64,000 nucleotides of DNA from Gymnothorax reevesii. Lineage: Eukaryota; Chordata; Actinopteri; Anguilliformes; Muraenidae. A program made the position numbers and the translations under genes. The notes under the pieces are model-generated. The model searched no databases. It had not been told where the DNA came from and was given only the letters and a program-made list of their open reading frames with translations. The stretch lies in contig CM056573.1 of the NCBI GenBank assembly GCA_029721435.1, positions 148,573,947 to 148,637,946 of the forward strand. The letters run 5' to 3'. How positions within the stretch are numbered: position 1 is the first letter of the stretch; each line of letters starts with the position of its first letter. Shown here piece after piece: positions 34,168-46,565 of this stretch.

Positions 34168-34984
34168 AAAGCAGCCACTGAGTCTCAGACATTAGCGTTT
34201 GAACTGACTATGTTATTTTTAATTCGGTCAACTGAGCAGCTAGAGCATACATAATGTTTATGAAAAAGTACAGCGTGCACATTAACTGGCTAGTTAAGTA
34301 ACGTGAGCTTTGTTGTGTGAGTGGCACTTGGCTGGCTTGCAAAAGCACTGAGCCACACCAATTTAACCACTGTCACACTTGGTATTCAGTTCGACTACAT
34401 ATGAACAGCGTTACCCAGCGTGCAATTTTTCTCCCCTCGCTCTCAGCTAGTGAAATTTTTGCAAGAGGGATATGTACCTAGGGTAATATCAAAAATGTTA
34501 TGTCATTAACTGGGCCTTGGGAAAAGCAGGACAGTTATGCAATAACACACAATATGGTGCAGGTGTGAGTAGGGTTGAGGAGGAGTAGTGGAAAGTAGTG
34601 GAAAGATGTGAGACTGAGAGAAAAGGACTGACGGTTTGTTTTGTCTTCATTTGCATTTCACTGCCATGTACAGTACATATCCTCAACCTTTGTGTGTGCA
34701 TGTGTATGGATGGGTGAGTGTGTGTCAGTCTTTGTGTCCGGCCATGCTTCTATGTCAGAACAGAAAATAAACTTCGACTTCTGCCAGGCATCTTCTGTCA
34801 GTTCCTCTACCATTCATGCACTTTTTCTCTTCTGTCCTCATTTTCCTGCGTGAATTCGTTACTCCATCCATCTCACTCGACTACCAGAGCACATCTGCAG
34901 GTATTAACTGTCTCTACCCCTCTCTTTCCCTCCCCTTTCTCCCTCTCTCCCTCCCTCCCTCTCACCCCTCCCTTGGCACCGCAG

Positions 34985-35313
34985 CCTTGGCGGTCAGTGG
35001 TGGCCAGCTGCCCATTTCCAGTCTTGAGGGGGGCAGTAAAGTGTTGTTGGGCAGCAGTGGGGGTTCGACAGGGAGCATCCCATCCTCCCTCTTCTTAAAC
35101 CACTCCACCCTGCTGCCCATGGGGCCGGGTGCCGGCGTGGGCCTGGTCAGCGCCGCGGTGGCCAAAGCTGCCAAAGCCCCGCCCTTTCCGGTCGCCAGCA
35201 ACATGAGCCCCACCCCCTGCTCCCCCTCCTCCTGCTCGAGCCCCGCCTCTTCCTGCTCCTCCAGCGAATTGGCGCACAGCCCGCCCACCCTGGGAGGAGC
35301 CAAGACCGAGTGA
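34985..35313 (+). CDS. pou2f2: pou2f2 terminal coding exon and stop codon
   Basis: The acceptor is a long C/T tract ending caccgcag. The split codon makes Ala, then LAVSGGQLPISSLEGGSKVL, SLFLNHSTLLP, GVGLVSAAVAKAAKAPPFP and a Ser/Cys/Pro-rich tail ending GGAKTE before TGA at 35311-35313. Mammalian long Oct-2 has LASGGTLPLTSLDGSGNLVL, PLFLNH, GVGLVSAAAAA and a Ser-rich tail, in the same order. This is the Oct-1-like long C terminus rather than the short Oct-2 terminus ending WWNPAPYQP. The strongly G-rich opposite strand gives long shadow frames that are not genes. Confidence 0.95.
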
Positions 35314-35778
35314 TGCACCAGAAAGGGCCAATCGCAGGGGAGATGGAGGATAAGGAAATAATGAGAAGGAGGGAGAGCACGTAGAAAACCTCGCCTTGCA
35401 ACCAAAGCTGTCTCTCTCTCCCTCCATTTCTTCAGTTCCCTCTCTCTCACTCAGTCTTTCGAAGCCAAAAATACGCAGTATGAATGAGAGGAGAGAGGGG
35501 GAGGTAAAGAGGTGGAGCAGATAAAAGGGGGAAAGGGGGAGATTCAAACCAAAAAAATCTTGTCTACACAGATGGAAACAGAGGCATTGTGGGACTTTTT
35601 TGTCAACGCTGGATGGGAACACAAGTTGTCTCTTTCCTCCGGAAAAAAATGAATGGAAAACAGGGACAGGAAGTGATGAGCGAGACGCGCGGCGATTTTT
35701 GCAAACCAAAAATGACAAAAAAAAAAACTGCTGTGTGTAAAAGGATGGTGGCAAGGATAAACACGAAAGACTTTTTTT

Positions 35779-35784
35779 AATAAA
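35779..35784 (+). promoter_or_regulatory. proximal poly(A) signal AATAAA
   Basis: AATAAA about 470 nt after the stop codon, in an A-rich context. No clear GT-rich element follows, so it is probably weak. Confidence 0.3.
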
Positions 35785-36867
35785 AAGAAGCTGCAGGGGA
35801 CAGAAAGAAGAGGATTTTAAACCAAAAATATGGAAAGAAAAACACACAATGAAAAAAACGACAACCATGCCAAAATCCCAAATACCAAAAACCAAAACCA
35901 AAAATACGGAGAGAAAAGCTTTACCCAAAGGACCTGTATATACTGCCCGTCCAGGACCAGTTCCACAGTCACTTAACACAGAACACACTCATGCCAAATT
36001 AATTTCATCTCAAAACTCTCGCTTCATTTTGTCTTTTTCAGCGCTTATTTGTCCATGACCTTTTATTATTTTCAGTCCCCATTAGTTTTATTTGCCACGG
36101 ATTTTTGGATGATTATAAATGATTTAAGCCAAGCTCTTATAAGTGTTGGTGTCTGTGTCCATATCACTGTCACTCTGGACCTACCTCTGGTTTTTGCTCT
36201 CTTCCATTTCTTCGTCCCATTACTTCCTTTACTTTCTCACTCACTCACTCATTCTCTCTGCCACAGGTGGGGCAAAAAAAACCCTTTTTGGACAAGGGTG
36301 TACTGTACAACCAGTCCTTTTATGTCCAAAAAACTTTGGCAATGTATAATTCTCTTTTAGTAATTTATTGAGTTTATTGTTCTATTTATATTTATTTATT
36401 TATACTGAATTTGTTTTCATTCTGACCGTTGTCATCATTATCTTGGTCATCATCTTCATTACCATCATAAATTTCTTGTCATTTGTTTACAAATGTCCAA
36501 ATTTTTCCAAACAAAGGTTAAAGGAGGTTGTATACAGAGAGAGGAGAAGAGGACCAGTTTCTTCATCTTCAAAAATGCAGATTCAATGTTTTTGGCCTCT
36601 TCAGCAGTAGTTAGCCGCAGTCAACACCGAGACCAAAACCAGTTGCGAACCAAACCATGTTTCTGCTGCGGCCAAGGAAGAGAAGTCATGCTAGTCTTCT
36701 CTACACGGCAGCACACAGAGGATCGGCTTTGAGCCAATGCTGCATATTCCCTATAATGTGGATGTGTGTGCATCTGGGAAAAGCAGGTGTCCTGGCCTAA
36801 GTAGGAAGCATGAAACAAAGTCGGGATGATGGGACATATTTTAAACAAGATTCCCATTTTCTGTCTT

Positions 36868-36926
36868 TCTTTCTTTCTCTCTTTCTTTCTTTCTTTATTT
36901 CTTTCTTTCTCTTTCTCTTGCCCGCT
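36868..36926. repeat. (TTTC)n microsatellite
   Basis: CTTT/TTTC tetranucleotide array with occasional changes, in the inferred 3' UTR. Confidence 0.9.
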
Positions 36927-38146
36927 CGCTGCCTCTCTCTGCCACTAGTTGGAGACACCTGCACAAGTTTTGTCATGCAACCTTTATGGTGTAGCCTCAA
37001 CATGGACGATGGCATGTTGAATCTGCCTCATCATCTTCAACGTTATCTACCTTTTATTTCTTATTTAGATTCCAATATCACATCCACCCTCTCTCTCATT
37101 TTCTTCTTGTCTCTCTTTCTCTTTCTGTCAGATACCAAAGCGTTCATTCTTGAACTTTTCAAAGAACTCAGCCATGACTAGAAAAAAAAGATGGACCCAG
37201 AACAAAAGCAGGCTCACCCCCACCCTCCATCTCCTTTGCCCCTCTCCTGAGCCTTGGAGGATTTTTATCGGACGGACAAAAAACGAAACAAAACGAAACG
37301 AGCAGGAGGGAGAACGAAAAGGCAAGGAGGCCTGGAGGACCTGGCAGAAGGAGACTGCGGCAGATGTTGCATTTTTTATGAGGAAACCAAATATACCTAA
37401 CCAAACAAACCAACAGAAGAAGCAAACCAAAAATTAACCAAACCAAAAAAGGATGGAGGGATGAGGGGGAGGGAGGACGAAGCATACTCGGAGAGTGGTG
37501 CAGCTCGGTTTGTCCGTCTGTCTTGAACTGAGCTGGAATTACCGGTGGACTGTACTGTACAGACAGACAGATGGACAGCGAGACTCCCTCCCTCCATCTC
37601 TCAGCTGGCTCACTTCATCCATACTGCTCCTGGACGGAGAAATATCTAATGACCTCACTGAACTGAACTTATAAATATTTTTGTTTTCGTTGTGTTCTGT
37701 CTGTTGAGGCTTTTTTTAAAATGTCATTTAAATTCATCGCCTTCTCCTTTGGGATAACATATTGCTTCTTTTCAAATTACCTTATTTTTCTTAGTCGTGC
37801 TAGAGATTTTTATCAGGTGGTTGGAAAAATACTGTGAAAATTTAGCTTCCGAATTTTTATTAGATAAAGACTAAAACACAAAAAACTGTCATCCAAAAAA
37901 GACACAGAAAAAAGCCAAACCAGTAAACCAAAAGCAAAACTTTTACTTACTAACAAACCAAAAACCAAACAACAAATGCAGAACAAAGCTTTATTAGAAC
38001 TACTTTGCCTGCCCTCTTTTTTTCACGGGCGGTGAGGTTAGTGATTGTGTCCGAGAGGTGCTAGGGTTTTGTGAGTGTGAGTGAATGTCATTGCGAATAG
38101 ATGTGCAAGGAAGTCTCCTTTAGCACATTTACCGCTACTGTCACAA

Positions 38147-38218
38147 GTACACACACACAGACAGGCACACACGGAAACACACACACGCACTCGCGCACAC
38201 ATACAAACACACACACAC
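38147..38218. repeat. degenerate (CA)n microsatellite
   Basis: CA-rich tract with g and t interruptions in the inferred 3' UTR. Confidence 0.85.
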
Positions 38219-39437
38219 CCACTAACCCCCCCTCAGCATCGTGTATTACAGTTTTAAACAGCCACAAACATGAGACACAGGTGTGTTTGGCGCGGAAGAC
38301 ATGCAAACGTTAAACGTGGGCGGGACAAATTTGAAACAATGGTGAACAATGACACACAGGGGAGGGGGGTTAAAACAAGAAAAAAGTCTCTACATTAACT
38401 TTTAGACGGAATGTATCTGTTAGTGCTTCTATAGATTTTGTAGAAAAAAGATCTATGTTCTACTGCTTACTTATCGCTGATGTAAAAAAAAACAAAAAAA
38501 CAAAACAAAAAGACTTTGAGAAAAAGATCGTTAAAAAAAAGTTAATGACTTGATTTTAGACCAAAAATTTTAACTATCTCTCTTTGCATTTTTTTTTTAG
38601 CGCTTTATATTATTTATTCTTTGAGGGGGTGTTTACTTTGGATTTGGATGTAGACATTTTGATCTTATATTACTATTTATTTATTTAATTTAAAAATTGT
38701 AAAAAAAGAAAGTGAAAACTGAGTTTGACTTGTGGCAACTGTTGGGTAAAAATGGGGTTGGAGGGGATTGCGGTTAAAAACAAAGACACCCTGCCAAGGT
38801 GACAACTTTTCCAACCAAAAGTAAGAAGAAGAACCATTTGCATGGGAAATCCCATTAGGTGTGAGAAGGCTAGCAGAGCAGCCACAAACTGCTTTGCTTT
38901 GTCATGTGGCCTCCACAAAACCAGGGGGTGCTATGGGTTTGGTGATTTTGGGGGTGAGAGCTACACTGCACTGGATGGACATGCTTTTCACAGGTGCTGA
39001 CAGTACTTCTATGTTTGTGTCTGTGTGAAGGTAGCTGGTGCTTCCATGAGGACTTTAAGTGGCTTAGGTTGGAAAGGGAATGCAGTAGTAACTGGCTGAT
39101 GGGAAAACAAATAGTTTGCAGTTTTGTGGTAGTTTCCCTTCTTAATGTCTTTGTTCGCTGTGTTGGGAGGCAGTACATGGTTGTCACTTGCCAGTGTTAC
39201 TGCCTGCCCAGTTATTATGTGCTTTAAGTTGTGAACCTTCAGTAGAGGGTCTCTATAGCCTTAACAGGGTTCCAAGATTGTTACCTAAGTTATCCTTACC
39301 ATAACACTTTGAATATGGCCTTAATTTGATTGGAAACTGTAAACCAAATCAAAACAAAATCATTCTACTGCTACTACTACTGCTAATTCTACTGCTAATA
39401 CTACTTGTATATTATCATTATTATTATTATTATCATT

Positions 39438-39443
39438 AATAAA
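39438..39443 (+). promoter_or_regulatory. middle poly(A) signal AATAAA
   Basis: AATAAA followed within 15 nt by a tgcttgtgctgt stretch that could serve as the downstream GU-rich element. It would give a 4.1-kb 3' UTR. Confidence 0.4.
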
Positions 39444-41183
39444 AATGCTTGTGCTGTCAAGAAATACCGAGATTTAAATTGTGTTCTACTTCTCATGTTA
39501 TTATAAACGCAACCTCTTTGTCAGTGGAATAGTCATGCTTTAATGGTCAAGCATTCAACTCATCAGTGGTGTGTTGCTTACACTGGAATGTATTCACTTT
39601 CAGCAATGTTTAACCGATTGTATTCAAGGGAGTATGCCATAGATAGTTTGCCATAGTATGATAGTTTGACAGAGTTTTCCATTGATAATTTGGCAGAACT
39701 CCGGGTGTGCACACTGTAGCATCCTGAGCTGGGAAAGTTCCATTATAAGACTGTAAGATCCGATCCTACTCCTCTGATGCTGTCCAAGAGGTCTCACGGA
39801 TGGAGAAGCCTGAAAGAGAAGTATGTGTACATATATGGCTGTCGGTTTTAACACAGTTAGCTTGCTGTTCTTGCTATTCTTTATTGTGAAAATGCAGTGC
39901 TGCTCTCACCCCCATTCTTCTCCAAGGGAATACACAAAAAGCTTTAAACAGCTATGAAACCAAAAAAAAAAGAGAAAGATGAGAAACTGTGGAATGGCTG
40001 GGGAGAGGATGTGTGCGGGGGGGCATGGGGGGGAGTGACAGAGGTGGGCGGGGCCAGGGAGCACTCTTGCAATAACGGAGTTCTCATGGGCTGTACCTAA
40101 CTGCACTGGCTCTGTTTAAGGAACAAAAGGCTGGACGGACACCCTCTCCCTCTCTCGCTCAGTTTTATGCATTTCTTTTCCTCCGTTTTGCTTTTATGTT
40201 TTCTTTTTCCTGTAAAAGAGAGATAGTTCATCATATACCTCATATTCTTTGATGATAAACCAAATAGATGAATGCTTTAAAAAAACGGGGATCATGTGAG
40301 TTCCGGGAGGGGGGTGCGTGACCAGGGGCAGAGAGAAGCAGGCTGAAAGTGGGTCAGATAAGAGAGCGACAGAGAAGGCAGAACATTGATTAATGTGGCC
40401 TCTCCATTGGTGGATGTGTGCAGTACGGCACAGTCTCTAGCAGAGGAAATGTAAGGCAGTAGATGAGCTTTGACACCCAGCTCAAAGTCACAGTTTGCCT
40501 GGAGCATACAAGCATATGGGTGGACCGAAGTGCGAATAGCAAGGTGATGCGGTCCCACACACAGTGTCCGATGACCTTTGCCTCCTTAGTGTATACAATG
40601 TGTCGGCAGACTGTTTGGTCTCCTATTGCAACAGTGTTCTGCAGGTCTCCACCCTTCCTGACCACAAGGTTCTGACCCGGTGATACTTATATGGCTCTGC
40701 CTTGATGCGGCCCCATTGACTGTATCCCATTTTAAAAGGACTTTGCCATGTTGAGTCGCATTGGTCAAAAAAACTGAACCAGGAGTCCCCATGACCCATC
40801 AATGGGAGCCTCATGGGCAGTTGTGAGGGAACCCCAGGGTCTGGGGAGATAGGAGTGGGAGGGCTGTACTGAAATTGTGGGTCTCCCTTGCCTGTTGGGT
40901 CCTGGCTCTGGGTCCTGGTTCACGCACCCCCGCCCTCCAGCCCCCGCTCTGTGTTTGAGCTTTGAATTACAGTCCTGCTCCGCAGCCGCCCGCCTGAATG
41001 CTGCTCCCCCCCACCAGCACAACGTGGCAGCACTGTTAGCGCCCCGCAGCCAACTGGGGGCTCCCCTCACTGCTTAGAGGCCCCCTAGATGTCTCAGTTG
41101 AAATTACGTACCGCTGAACAGACACCACTGAGCAAACCCAAACACCACTCACTGGAATTGCCAATTCTGGCCTTCCGTATTTG

Positions 41184-41199
41184 ACCAGAGGGGGCGCTG
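41184..41199 (+). promoter_or_regulatory. CTCF-like motif near the 3' end of pou2f2
   Basis: ACCAGAGGGGGCGCTG contains the strong AGGGGGCGC core of CTCF sites. The upstream CCA is shifted by one base relative to the consensus, so the match is partial. Confidence 0.3.
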
Positions 41200-41404
41200 T
41201 GTGTGAATGAGTTTTCCTTTTGCCGTTGGGTGGAGGTGGGGATGTGGTGGCCGGCGTCTGCGGACGGGCTGAGACTGTGGTTGCTGGGTGACAGTTATGG
41301 AATAAACTCCCCTCCCCCAAACTCAGTGGGGGAGGGGAGGGGGAAGTGGGGTTACACAAAGGGGCGAGAAGCAAGCAAGTACATGTCTGCAGTCTCTTGC
41401 CCTC

Positions 41405-41420
41405 TGTCTCTGTCTCTCTG

Positions 41421-41464
<44 letters not shown>

Positions 41465-41465
41465 A
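41405..41465. repeat. (CT)n microsatellite
   Basis: CT array of roughly 25 units with a few interruptions. Confidence 0.95.
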
Positions 41466-42717
41466 TTCTGACAGTGAGGTCATGCGTATCAGAAATGGGC
41501 TTCCAAGCCCTTTTTTGCTCAGCTGTGGTGAGCGTGGCTTGTCCTTAGCCTGGGCAGAGTCTCTGTGCCAAGAACCCCTGAGTGATACCAAAGTTAAGCC
41601 TCTGCACAGAGTCCCTGACCAATCCTGAACGCGTCACACGAGCCCCCTGTACCTCCCACCTCCCTGTACCTCCCATCCCATGCAGCCACTGATGTTCGAC
41701 ACTCAGTGAAATTCTCTTCACACTGCTTAAACACACTTAGGGGGGCCAAGAGGGGTCAAATGTACTCAGTTAGACACGTGGCCTAACCTATCACACTGGG
41801 TCATGCGGTAACTCCTGATGTAGTGAGACTCCAGACCTCCAAAAAAGGAGAAAACTTCAAAGGTTGATTATTTCACATGCCATAAGTTGAGGTTCTCAGG
41901 AGAGGGGTCCAGGCCATCGGTATGACACAGCGCCACCAACCATAGCAGGAGCATGCACATGAGCTGACCTGAGTCGATATTACTCATTTTCATTCATATT
42001 AAGCAGACAATAACCATAGAACAGCTCAGTGAATATGGCTAAACACACTTTGTAGAAAAAACAAAATGGGGAGATGAATGATTTAAATTTAAATTACAAC
42101 AGTTTTTTGGAGATGAGAAATATATAACAAGATTTTTTAGGAGGGTAGAATGAAAAAGAAAGTGGAGAGAATAAAGAACAAACGAGAGAAGGCCTTTCTA
42201 TCAGCTCCTTTTCACACTCCTGTTCTCTTTTCTCCTTCCTCTTCCTCTCTTCCTTTTACAATACAGCTTTAATCCAAAGGTACTTACATAAAACAGCAAC
42301 GTTTTACAGACAAAACCTTAAAAGTGAAACCAAAGAGCTCCACCATCTCTTCTTTAACAAACCACCTCTACTTTCCCAAATTCTATTTCTCCCTTTATTC
42401 TATATCCATTCTCCGCCCTCGCTCCTGGTCACCTAGCGATCCAGTTTCTGATACGATGACCTCAGCTATCCAAAGGGAAATAATAATGATAATAATGATG
42501 ATGAAGATGATGATGATAAAAAATGTATATTTTTAACTATTTGTCATTGGGAAAAAAACTTTAGCTTCTCGTAAATATGATGATGATAATGAAATGACTC
42601 TTGGTATCTCTGTCGCTGTTCTTATCCTTTTCTTTTTGGTATGTGCTGCCAGAGTTCTGCTGATGTCTCATGGGTCCCTCTTTGGTTTTGTTACCTTCCA
42701 ATTTTGTTCACCCCCTG

Positions 42718-42803
42718 TGTGTTTGTGTGTGTGTGCGTGTGTGCGTGCGTGCGTGCGTGCGTGCGTGTGTGCGTGTTTGTGTGTGTGTGTGTGCGTGTGT
42801 ATT
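42718..42803. repeat. GT/GTGC microsatellite
   Basis: GT repeats with a central block of about seven gtgc units (gtgcgtgcgtgc). The Arg-Ala-Cys frames read from it are artefacts. Confidence 0.9.
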
Positions 42804-44812
42804 CCTGAATGCTTGCATTTGTCTGTATGAGCACTTGTGCGTGTTAGTGCGTCTGAACACGTGTGATTGTGTTTGCCTGAATGAGAGTACACCAGCATGT
42901 ACATACGAGCTGTGCGTGTGAATATATGCATGTGGCTATTATTGCTGTGTTTTATTTTTGTTTTGTTTTTTTTCACAATTAGACACAATTTGCGATGTCT
43001 GAATGACCTCTGTTCATAAACGGTGTCAGAGTATAGACGGCTGTCATGCACCTAACATCGATCACTGAGGTAACAGCAGGCATATCTCGACGAATGAGTA
43101 TTCATCCAATGTTGGTGTAACATTCAGCAACAGCATTGCTTTTTACATGTGACTGCAGCTAGGGCCGCCTTATTCCTCTACTATTAATGTGGTGTTCATG
43201 TTTAAATAATCGCTCCTTTATTCTTGCCATTGTCCGACCTGAACTTTGCCCTGTACTCCAACTTAAGATGCGACACAAATCCAAAGTTATAGTTTTAAAT
43301 GGGCAATATTTCTTAAATATTCTGTGGGCTCTTTCATGATGGTTTACTGCTGTTGCTCAGTATTGAATCACAGTATAAGCCCAGGGACCCTTTTCCTTAA
43401 TAATGTGTGGGCGTAGAGCAGTAAAACTGGTCCCTCTGCCTGCAGTGAGCTGTTTGATCTTCTCCCTGCAGTGACCAGCATGCAGACATATGGGGATGCT
43501 ACTTTTTTCAGTCATGTCATACAGTTTTGAGGAATCGAATGGCTTGATCTATTCAGCACTTGACACTGTACTCCACGGAGCCCCTCCGCCCAAATTTTCC
43601 CAGTCCATTCGATCCCGTCGGCGTCTGCTTAAATGTTGGGCCGGGGACGAAGTATGGGTCCCATCACTTTCTCTTGTGTCACTTGAATAGCGCAGGTCTT
43701 TGTCTGCAGTATTCAGTGTCAGTGATTTGATATGAGTGGGTGGTAATCTCATCAAACTATTTCAAGATTAAACCAGCTGGAGCTGATTCATCTCTGGCCA
43801 GGCAGTATTTCTTTCATTGTCCAATAGGTTTTCCTTACCAAGCATACTGTATACCCTTGATGCAGTTTGTGTTTCACCCCAAACATGAGAAAAAAAACTG
43901 GCTGTCTTTTCGCCTCGGAAAAGAGCTTTTGAAATTTGCAGGAAAAAGAAAAGCTCTCCCGCCTTTTTCGGAAGGAGATCCAATGTTTATTGAATCCTAC
44001 AGTCTGAGCAGGTTGTGATGCAAAGCTCCACTCTGGTGCTTTAAGGCTGGCTTGTCTCTCTGGATTCAGCGCCTTCTCACCACATTCAAAACACAGTTTT
44101 GTGTTTTTCTATCAGGAGTTCAGCGAAAGATCAGGAGATGAGTCATCTCGCCCTGAGCAAAGTGGCTCATCCGGCCCCATTTTATCAGCTGCACGTGTAA
44201 AGGTGTGTCTTTACATCCCAGAACAGAGAGAGGATCTGTTTCATAAGCGTTTCACACCCACAAAACCCATACACGCTGCTCTTTTCCAGCCAAAGATGCT
44301 TTTTTCTGTAATGCAGATACAACCAAGTTGTGTGCTACAAAAAGCTGAGTCTGTGCCCATACGATGCACATGATCTTAATACCATTGATTTCCCTCTAGT
44401 TTGCAGACTTTAGAGCCATTCAGTCAGTGCAGTTGAAAAATTAATTGCTTTGCTAATACTTTGCAAAGAAATAAAAAAAGAGTTTTAGAGGACACTAGCA
44501 AGAGAGACAACCTGCATACATACATCCCACCATGCAACCACTGCGCTTGGCCACATTTGCACCTCTGTGCTTATGCAGTTGTGTTTGCATGTTTGGATGT
44601 TTTTTTTTAACGTTTGGGCTTGAATGTGTGTTTTGTTACTGTTCATGTGTGACAGTATGTGTGCAACATCCTATTGCATGCGCAAGTGTGTGCATGAATA
44701 GTTGTCTTTATGCCTCTGTGTGTGTACAGTAAGTGTGTGGGTTCAAGTATATTAGCGTGGGTAAGCAAGAGTGTGTTTTCATGTGTGTGTGTGCAGATAT
44801 GTGCGTATGTGT

Positions 44813-45363
44813 GTGTGTTTGCAGATGTGTGAGTGTGTGTGAGAGTGTGTTTACAGATGTGTGAGTGTGTGTGAGAGTGTGTTTACAGATGTGTGAGAGT
44901 GTGTGACAGTTGGGGTTGCAGATGTGTGAGGGTGAGTGTGTGTGAGAGTGTGTTTACAGATGTGTGAGTGTGTGTGTGTTTGCAGATGTGTGTGTGTGTG
45001 TGAGAGTGTGTTTACAGATGTGTGAGTGTGTGTGAGAGTTGTGTTTGCAGATGTGTGAGTGTGTGTGACAGTTGTGTTTGCAGATGTGTGAGTGTGTGTG
45101 ACAGATGTGTTTGCAGATGTGTGAGTGTGTGTGACAGCTGTGTGAGTGTGTGTGTGTGTTTGCAGATGTGTGAGTGTGTGTGACAGCTGTGTTTGCAGAT
45201 GTGCGAGTGTGTGTGACAGTTGTGTTTGCAGATGTGAGAGTGTGTGTGACAGATGTGTGAGTGTGTGTGAGAGTGTGTTTACAGATGTGTGAGTGTGTGT
45301 GTGTGTGTGTGTGTGAGTGTGTCTGACAGATGTGTGAGTGTGTGTGAGTGTGTGTTTACAGAT

Positions 45364-45406
<43 letters not shown>

Positions 45407-45570
45407 TGTGTCTGACAGATGTGTGAGTGTGTGTTTACAGATGTGTGAGTGTGTGTGACAGATGTGTGAGTGTGTGTGAGAGTGTGTTTACAGATGTGTG
45501 AGTGTGTGTGTGTGTGTGAGTGTGTGTCTGACAGATGTGTGAGTGTGTGTTTACAGATGTGTGAGTGTGT
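44813..45570. repeat. GT-rich minisatellite, units of about 30-35 bp
   Basis: Tandem, length-variable units built from gtgtttacagatgtgtgag plus a gtgtgtgaga or gtgtgtgacag spacer, repeated about 20 times. The 263-codon Thr-His-Ser frame on the minus strand simply translates the repeat and is not a gene. It lies in the inferred 3' UTR about 270 bp before the distal poly(A) signal. Confidence 0.95.
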
Positions 45571-45838
45571 GTATGCCTGTACTGTTTTTTCTCTCATTAT
45601 TTGGCAGGTCTTACCCTCTGTATTTCCTCTCGTCTTTTCCATGATGTGAGCAGTCCTCTTTCTTTATTCTTTTTCTGCCCTCTTTTTGCCCTTCCCTTCT
45701 TCCTTGTGGTAGCAGGTTAGCCTTTTAGTGTATTTATCTTTAAACCAAAAATAGGAGAAAAAATACTCTGCTTGTTCATTGTACAGTGTTGTTCTTTTAA
45801 AAAGTCATTTTTGTAACTGAAAGTGTTTCATTCATCCA

Positions 45839-45844
45839 AATAAA
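45839..45844 (+). promoter_or_regulatory. distal poly(A) signal AATAAA
   Basis: AATAAA following a T-rich stretch with tgtacagtg and ttttgtaactg words, and followed by gtgcctccattgtcttttg, a GU/U-rich downstream element. Transposon-dense DNA begins about 400 bp later. This is the best candidate for the gene's end. Confidence 0.45.
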
Positions 45845-46565
45845 ATGGAGACAAAAAACTGTACAGACAATTTGTGCCTCCATTGTCTTTTGCGCCCAGC
45901 GTTTCTTAAAATGAGAACGTGAATCGCTTTCTGCACTGATTCATGGAGCCTGATTAATTAGTCCTTTAAGCACTGACTCATTGATTCCAAACAGCACATT
46001 TTTAGTAGAAATGTGAAACTGATTCACGCAGTTTACCTCTCAATCCCTAGTGTGTTGCCTAGAGACGGACCATCAGATCCACCTCACAGCGCCATTTTTA
46101 GTGTTGATGATGAATTTGCGTTTTTGGGGGATTTTTTTTGTTTTTTTTTTTTTTTTATTTCGTCCATTTCTAGTCAAGGCTTCTGATTATAGCGCGTAGA
46201 TTTTATTATTACTTGGCAAAATCACCAAGTATGTTACAACTCCATTTCCAGAAAAGTTGGTACACTGTGCAAGATGTAAATAAAAACAGAATGCCATGAT
46301 TTTCAAATCATTTGTACTTTATTTATTTGGAAATCATACAAAGACAATATATCAGATGTTGATACTGAGATATCTTATTGCCTTTTGGAAAATATGTGTT
46401 CATTTTGAATTTGATACCAGCAAAAAGATTTAAAAAGTTGGCACAGGGGCATGTTTACCACTGTGTTGCCTCATGTCTTCTTCAGTCAACACTCATTTGA
46501 AAACTAAGGAGACCAACTGCTGTAGTTTTCAAAGGAAAGGTGTTTTTCCATTCTTGCTTTATGTA

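Larger units (their letters stand above)
32399..34984 (+). other. last pou2f2 intron
   Basis: Contains the GT array, a hairpin of pre-miRNA size and a TIR element, listed separately. An octamer ATTTGCAT lies at 34649-34656. It ends in a long C/T tract (34917-34978) before the last coding exon. Confidence 0.7.
5227..45865 (+). other. pou2f2: pou2f2 (Oct-2) gene, visible part from the first recognised coding exon to the likely distal poly(A) site
   Basis: Fifteen exons join in phase into 685 codons plus stop, numbered here from the Met at 5235. POU2F proteins are nuclear transcription factors that bind the octamer ATGCAAAT through a bipartite POU-specific domain plus POU homeodomain; Oct-2 is known from B cells and neurons. 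Seen here: POU-specific domain about 301-375, linker 375-402, homeodomain about 403-462, Gln-rich N-terminal half, Ser/Thr/Pro-rich C-terminal half. Every intron used is GT-AG and the phases agree at all fourteen junctions, which argues for an intact gene. The visible protein is longer than the mammalian forms I know, mostly because of the 124-codon exon at 13509. The 5' exon(s) and promoter were not identified. The 3' limit is inferred from a poly(A) signal. Confidence 0.93.
35314..45865 (+). other. pou2f2: inferred pou2f2 3' UTR
   Basis: About 10.5 kb after the stop codon without another coding segment or a splice-site pair I can support. It holds three candidate poly(A) signals, AU-rich clusters (ATTTATTTATTTA at about 36388-36403; tatttatttattta near 38674-38687) and scattered ACCAAAA-rich patches (35703-35905, 37387-37445, 37917-37975, 45742-45750). 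Compared with the region beyond 46 kb it is nearly free of transposons, which suits an mRNA-encoding stretch. Whether one transcript covers all of it is inference. Confidence 0.5.

Noticed and set aside
34816..34984. Upstream extension of the last coding frame, with a possible small exon ending tctgcag at 34903
   Set aside because: No acceptor in phase with 32398, and the homologous join ATIQ-ALAVSGG uses the acceptor at 34984.
35095..35988. 297-codon minus-strand frame opposite the last pou2f2 exon
   Set aside because: Its C-terminal part is the shadow of the GC-rich coding exon and the rest is T-rich UTR read as Phe/Leu/Ser; no recognisable domain.
44851..45642. 263-codon minus-strand frame of Thr-His-Ser-Ile-Cys-Lys repeats
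   Set aside because: Translation of the GT minisatellite in a period that happens to avoid stops.
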